Shown here piece by piece: positions 60,493-64,000 of a DNA stretch of 64,000 nucleotides (the stretch's first letter is position 1; every line of letters starts with the position of its first letter). This DNA comes from Chitinophaga sp. (GTDB taxonomy: Bacteria > Bacteroidota > Bacteroidia > Chitinophagales > Chitinophagaceae). The position numbers and the translations under genes were made by a program. The DNA lies in contig NZ_JAGHZS010000006.1 of assembly GCF_017745275.1 (NCBI RefSeq), positions 496,001-560,000 of the forward strand, read 5' to 3'. The notes below the pieces were generated by a model. That model was not told the origin of the DNA. It searched no databases and worked only from the letters and a program-made list of their open reading frames with translations.

Positions 60493-60834
60493 TTACTTTT
60501 TTAGCAGCGACAATAGTACCTGCGCCTGGTTGTTTGTTTTATCTTTTGCCCCGTAGACTAACGTTACCCGATGATGTTGCGCTCTTTGCTTTATAGCAGC
60601 CAACAAATCTTTTTTCTCCTGTAATTCCTGCAAATATTTCGTTTTGAATTCAGCAAACCGTGTGGTATCATGGTGAAACCATTCACGTAGTTCGTTGCTG
60701 GGCGCTATTTCTTTGGCCCATTCATCTACATGTGCTTTTTCTTTGGTGAGCCCTCTTGGCCAGAGCCGGTCTACCAGTATGCGGTAGCCGTCGGAGTCTG
60801 CATAGTCGTCGTATACGCGTTTAATCTGTATCAT
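60493..60834 (-). CDS. DUF488 family protein
   Basis: This 113-residue protein is a small DUF488 (YeaO-like) protein. It begins IQIKRVYDDYADSDGYRILV and continues with the typical DRLWPRGLTKEKAHVDEW and APSNELREWFHHDTTRF; VTLVYGAKDKTNNQA is the closing motif. The family has no proven function. It is convergent with the siroheme gene, with one base between the stops. Confidence 0.88.
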   Translation of the reverse strand: MIQIKRVYDDYADSDGYRILVDRLWPRGLTKEKAHVDEWAKEIAPSNELREWFHHDTTRFAEFKTKYLQELQEKKDLLAAIKQRAQHHRVTLVYGAKDKTNNQAQVLLSLLKK

Positions 60835-60912
60835 ATTTTTATTAACGCATACTGCAACAGGATTGTTTTTTCCAATTCATAAGAGTGAAGAAAATTAAAT
60901 ATCATTGTAGCT

Positions 60913-61566
60913 ATGAATCATCAACAAATTATAGCAGCTACAGTAGATTATGTGAAGAAGGAATTGGCAGGCGCAGAAGGAGGCCACGACTGGTGGCATA
61001 TTTACAGGGTATGGCAACAAGCCAGGCATATTGCGGCAAAAGAAACCGTGAATCAACTGGTGGTAGAGTTAGGGGCGTTATTGCACGATATCGCGGATTC
61101 AAAATTTCACAACGGCGATGAGAACATAGGCCCCGCTAAGGCAGTGGCTTTTCTGCAATCGCTGGAGGTGCCCGCCGATATTATTACCGCTGTAGAAAAC
61201 ATTATCCGTCACATTTCATTTAAAGGCGGTAACCAGGAAGTAAAATATTATTCAACAGAGTTAGCCGTGGTGCAGGATGCAGACAGGCTCGATGCCATTG
61301 GTGCCATGGGAATTGCGCGGGCATTCAATTACGGCGGATTTAAAAACAGGGCCATCTATGATCCTGCTGTACAGCCGAACTTAAATATGACGAAGGAAGA
61401 ATATAAAAATAGTACGGCGCCTACCATTACCCATTTTTACGAGAAGTTATTACTGCTGAAAGACAGAATGAATACAAATACCGGCAGGGAGCTGGCTGAA
61501 GAAAGACACGCTTTTATGGAAGTTTTCCTGGAGCGGTTTTATAAAGAATGGGAAGGAGAGCTATAA
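60913..61566 (+). CDS. HD domain phosphohydrolase (YedJ-like)
   Basis: The 217-residue protein has an HD hydrolase domain. Metal-binding residues are in GGHDWWHIYRVW (first His-Asp), LGALLHDIADSKF (HD), IIRHISFKGGNQ and VVQDADRLDAIGAMGIARAF (late Asp). The string DADRLDAIGA and the C-terminal layout match YedJ-like phosphohydrolases, which probably act on a nucleotide. Its substrate is unknown. It is a single gene ended by a strong convergent terminator. Confidence 0.9.
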   Translation: MNHQQIIAATVDYVKKELAGAEGGHDWWHIYRVWQQARHIAAKETVNQLVVELGALLHDIADSKFHNGDENIGPAKAVAFLQSLEVPADIITAVENIIRHISFKGGNQEVKYYSTELAVVQDADRLDAIGAMGIARAFNYGGFKNRAIYDPAVQPNLNMTKEEYKNSTAPTITHFYEKLLLLKDRMNTNTGRELAEERHAFMEVFLERFYKEWEGEL

Positions 61567-61616
61567 TTTGTTTTACTATTATGCTGATTTTTATTATATG
61601 ATTTTGAAAGATATTT

Positions 61617-61667
61617 AAAAGATAAAGGGAGATGGAAACAAACTGTTTCCATCTCCCTTTATCTTTT
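61617..61667. terminator. Bidirectional terminator with 24-bp perfect stem
   Basis: Arms 61617-61640 and 61644-61667 are perfect reverse complements over 24 bases with an AAC loop, starting AAAAGATAAAGGG. T runs lie on both sides. It stands between the convergent HD and thioesterase genes. Confidence 0.9.
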
Positions 61668-61706
61668 AATATCAAATTCTGAAAATCAGTATAATCAGGA
61701 AAGAGA

Positions 61707-61723
61707 ATCCGCCGAAGGCGGAT
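61707..61723 (-). terminator. Compact hairpin after the thioesterase gene
   Basis: ATCCGCC (61707-61713) pairs with GGCGGAT (61717-61723); on the minus strand it is followed by TCTCTTTCC. It lies 10 bases after the thioesterase stop, ahead of the larger hairpin, so it may be that gene's own terminator. Confidence 0.6.
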
Positions 61724-61732
61724 ATGTTCCAA

Positions 61733-62257
61733 CTAGATTTTTTCGAAGAACAGTGCTTTTAATTCATCTGCATCTTCCGGTTTCATTTTACCACCAAGTA
61801 TCAACCTGAGCTGACGGCGGCGCAAAGCGCCTTCATATAATTTTTTTTCTTCTTCTGTATCGGTGATAATACCAGGCACCGGCCGGGAGTTACCATTAGG
61901 ATCGAGGGCTACAAATGTCATGAAGGCTTCATTGGATTTATAGCGGTATTGCTGCACAGGATCTTCTCCCCACACTCTCATATGTACTTCCATAGAAGTA
62001 TTGAAGGCACGGCTTACTTTAGATTCAATATGTACCACATTGCCCAGCTTAATGGGATTTTCGAAAGATATATTGTCTACGGAAGCAGTTACTACCGGCG
62101 CACTGCAGTGTTTCATGCAGGCCAGTGCCGCTGCGATGTCCATCCAGTACATCAAACGACCGCCCATCAGGTTGCCGAATGTATTGGTATCATTCGGTAA
62201 AACCAGTTCAGTCATTTGTATCAGCGAGTCTTGAGCTCTCTTTGGCGTTAAAGTCAT
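61733..62257 (-). CDS. Acyl-CoA thioesterase (hotdog fold, YciA/BFIT-like)
   Basis: The 174-residue protein is a hotdog-fold thioesterase. NTFGNLMGGRLMYWMDIAAAL contains the catalytic region of the acyl-CoA hydrolase family (N-x-x-G-x-x-xGG-x-x-x-x-x-x-D), and VVTASVDNISFENPIKLGN and FMTFVALDPNG follow. Members hydrolyse acyl-CoAs and help control free CoA and membrane lipid composition. On the minus strand TAAATTTG at 62277-62284 is an exact -7 box for it. It is divergent from pyrG. Confidence 0.9.
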   Translation of the reverse strand: MTLTPKRAQDSLIQMTELVLPNDTNTFGNLMGGRLMYWMDIAAALACMKHCSAPVVTASVDNISFENPIKLGNVVHIESKVSRAFNTSMEVHMRVWGEDPVQQYRYKSNEAFMTFVALDPNGNSRPVPGIITDTEEEKKLYEGALRRRQLRLILGGKMKPEDADELKALFFEKI

Positions 62258-62591
62258 CTTTTATGTATTTCGGACGCAAATTTACAGTTTATATATTTAT
62301 AGTAGTGCTGTCATTTCCAGAACAATGCTACCCGATAAAGGTTTTTAACAAATAATTTCCTGTACTTGAAAAATCTTTAAAACGCCCTGTAGATAAGTGA
62401 TGAGAGCTGAAGATATTCTCCCAAAAATTAACAAACAAATAAAGCGATTTGGTAAAAAACTTGGGAGCGATGCAAATTTGTGTAACTTTGCATGACCTTC
62501 GGAAGTTGTTTACTTGATCGGTTATACACCAAATGCAGTCCGGCACTTCCCCGTTTATAGGTCAAGTATTCTTAGCAGAATTTTAGTTTTT
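62258..62591. other. Divergent region between thioesterase and pyrG
   Basis: These 334 bases hold the thioesterase -7 box (62277-62284, minus) and the pyrG promoter (62460-62490). No gene is seen. A leader of about 95 bases before pyrG has no clear attenuator. Confidence 0.5.
62460..62490 (+). promoter_or_regulatory. Promoter of pyrG
   Basis: CTTG (62460-62463), 19 bases, then TAACTTTG (62483-62490) is a close match to the Bacteroidota consensus. Transcription would start near 62497. Confidence 0.65.
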
Positions 62592-64000
62592 ATGGCAAAA
62601 TATATCTTCGTTACAGGAGGTGTTACTTCCTCTTTGGGTAAAGGAATTATAGCTGCCTCGCTTGCAAAATTATTGCAGGCACGCGGCTTTAGAGTGACTA
62701 TTCAGAAATTTGATCCATATATCAATGTGGATCCGGGAACGTTAAACCCTTATGAACATGGTGAATGTTATGTAACGGAAGATGGCGCAGAAACCGATCT
62801 GGATCTTGGACATTATGAGCGTTTCTTGAATACGCCTACGTCTCAGGCCAATAATGTTACTACTGGTCGTATTTATCAAACAGTGATCAACAAGGAAAGA
62901 GAAGGAGCCTACCTGGGTAAAACCGTACAGGTAATCCCTCACATTACGGACGAAATCAAACGCCGTATCCTCTTGTTAGGTAAAGATGGTAAGTTCGATA
63001 TCGTGATCACAGAGCTGGGTGGTACTGTAGGTGATATTGAGTCACTCCCTTACATTGAGGCGGTTCGTCAGTTACAATGGGAACTGGGAGAAGAAGATTG
63101 CCTGGTAGTGCACCTGACCCTTATCCCGTATCTGCGCGCAGCCAAAGAGCTGAAAACCAAACCAACGCAACACTCTGTGCGCCTCCTCAGCGAATATGGC
63201 GTACATCCCGATATTATCGTTTGCCGTACAGAAGAACCGCTGTACCGCGATCTGAAGAAGAAAATCGCCCTCTTCTGTAATGTACAGGTAGATGCCGTTA
63301 TTGAAGCCAATGACGTACCTACTATCTACGAAGTACCCCTGGAAATGATGCGCGAGAAACTGGATGTTTCCGTGTTGAAAAGACTGGGCTTACCGGTGGA
63401 AAAAGAACCGGAACTGGCCAAATGGCGCGAATTCCTGGATAAATTGAAATATCCTAAATCCAAGGTAACCATTGGTCTGATCGGTAAATACGTGGAATTA
63501 CAGGATGCCTATAAGTCAATCCTGGAATCATTTGTACACGCCGGTTCACTGAATGAGTGTAAGGTAGTGGTACAAAATATCCACTCCGAACACCTCACCC
63601 CGGAAAATGTATGTGAAAAACTAAAGAACCTGGATGGTCTCCTAGTAGCGCCAGGCTTCGGTCACCGTGGTATTGAAGGTAAAATCACCGCTATCCAGTA
63701 TGCCCGCGAAAACCAGCTGCCCTTCTTCGGTATCTGCCTGGGTATGCAGATGAGCGTGGTAGAATACGCCCGTAATGTACTCGGCTGGAAAGACGCACAT
63801 TCCGTGGAAATGAACCCTGACACCGCTCACCCGGTGATCAACCTCATGGAAGAACAGAAGAAAGTAACCGCGAAAGGTGGTACCATGCGTTTGGGCGCCT
63901 ATGGCTGTGAACTGACACCTGGCTCCAGGGCAGAAGAAATATATGGCAAAACGTCTATCAGCGAAAGACACCGCCACCGCTATGAGTTCAATAATGACTT
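62592..64000 (+). CDS. pyrG: CTP synthase, C-terminus beyond window
   Basis: PyrG aminates UTP to CTP using glutamine. The frame runs from ATG 62592 to the window edge, 469 codons of about 540. The synthase domain has the P-loop-like GGVTSSLGKGIIAAS, FDPYINVDPGTLNPYEHGE and DGAETDLDLGHYERFL, and SQANNVTTGRIYQTVINKER. The glutaminase domain follows from about residue 290, with GKYVELQDAYKSI and the catalytic Cys in FFGICLGMQMSVVEY near residue 385. The remaining glutaminase triad residues lie past the right edge. Confidence 0.95.
   Translation, partial: MAKYIFVTGGVTSSLGKGIIAASLAKLLQARGFRVTIQKFDPYINVDPGTLNPYEHGECYVTEDGAETDLDLGHYERFLNTPTSQANNVTTGRIYQTVINKEREGAYLGKTVQVIPHITDEIKRRILLLGKDGKFDIVITELGGTVGDIESLPYIEAVRQLQWELGEEDCLVVHLTLIPYLRAAKELKTKPTQHSVRLLSEYGVHPDIIVCRTEEPLYRDLKKKIALFCNVQVDAVIEANDVPTIYEVPLEMMREKLDVSVLKRLGLPVEKEPELAKWREFLDKLKYPKSKVTIGLIGKYVELQDAYKSILESFVHAGSLNECKVVVQNIHSEHLTPENVCEKLKNLDGLLVAPGFGHRGIEGKITAIQYARENQLPFFGICLGMQMSVVEYARNVLGWKDAHSVEMNPDTAHPVINLMEEQKKVTAKGGTMRLGAYGCELTPGSRAEEIYGKTSISERHRHRYEFNND

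Overview
The window is chromosomal DNA of a Bacteroidota bacterium, most likely a Chitinophagaceae member close to Chitinophaga. This rests on two SusC/SusD outer-membrane import loci each led by an ECF sigma factor and a FecR anti-sigma factor, a T9SS type A sorting domain, promoters of the Bacteroidota form TTTG-N19/21-TAnnTTTG, weak Shine-Dalgarno signals, and DUF1735 and LytS/LytTR-type proteins. No species can be fixed from the sequence alone.

Layout. 1-2.1 kb: two minus-strand genes of unknown function, one running off the left edge. 2.3-3.1 kb: a rhomboid protease. 3.2-11.6 kb: import locus 1 (sigma, FecR, SusC, SusD, TlpA-like thioredoxin). 11.7-15.4 kb: a KTSC protein, a DedA protein and a tight run of small membrane proteins, a DUF2071 protein and a methyltransferase-like protein. 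15.4-27.3 kb, minus strand: a secreted GH38-like (DUF5054-type) protein, then import locus 2 (sigma, FecR, SusC, SusD-like, DUF1735 lipoprotein, zinc metallopeptidase lipoprotein). 27.5-32.0 kb: a 4.5-kb island in the 3' end of tRNA-Asp, bounded by a 17-bp direct repeat, with a tyrosine recombinase, an XRE regulator plus fused MNT-HEPN protein, a tandem array of stem-loop repeats and a long inverted repeat. 32.3-38.5 kb: housekeeping genes accA, dapA, rnz, a STAS protein and clpC. 39-44.8 kb: two fibre-like surface proteins and a T9SS-secreted protein. 44.9-53.7 kb: cmk, a LytS/LytTR two-component pair, ispH, a second rhomboid and rpsA. 53.9-54.9 kb: a decayed DUF1016 nuclease. 54.9-56.4 kb: a cyclase-family hydrolase and a HAD phosphatase. 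56.7-60.5 kb: a sulfite reductase and siroheme operon. 60.5-64 kb: DUF488, HD hydrolase and thioesterase genes, and pyrG cut off by the right edge.

The most notable signal is upstream of the sulfite reductase gene. A good promoter is followed by a 22-codon reading frame with three cysteine codons (two adjacent), then an intrinsic terminator, then the structural gene. The end of the small frame can pair with the left arm of the terminator. This has the architecture of a ribosome-mediated cysteine attenuator controlling sulfite reductase and siroheme synthesis. Other points of interest are the tRNA-Asp island, which separates the tRNA from its ancestral terminator and supplies a new one, the four-unit stem-loop array inside it, a 47-bp perfect palindrome running exactly from the dapA stop codon to the rnz stop codon, a 185-bp perfect in-frame duplication in a surface protein gene, and a DUF1016 pseudogene whose three lesions can be placed to the base.
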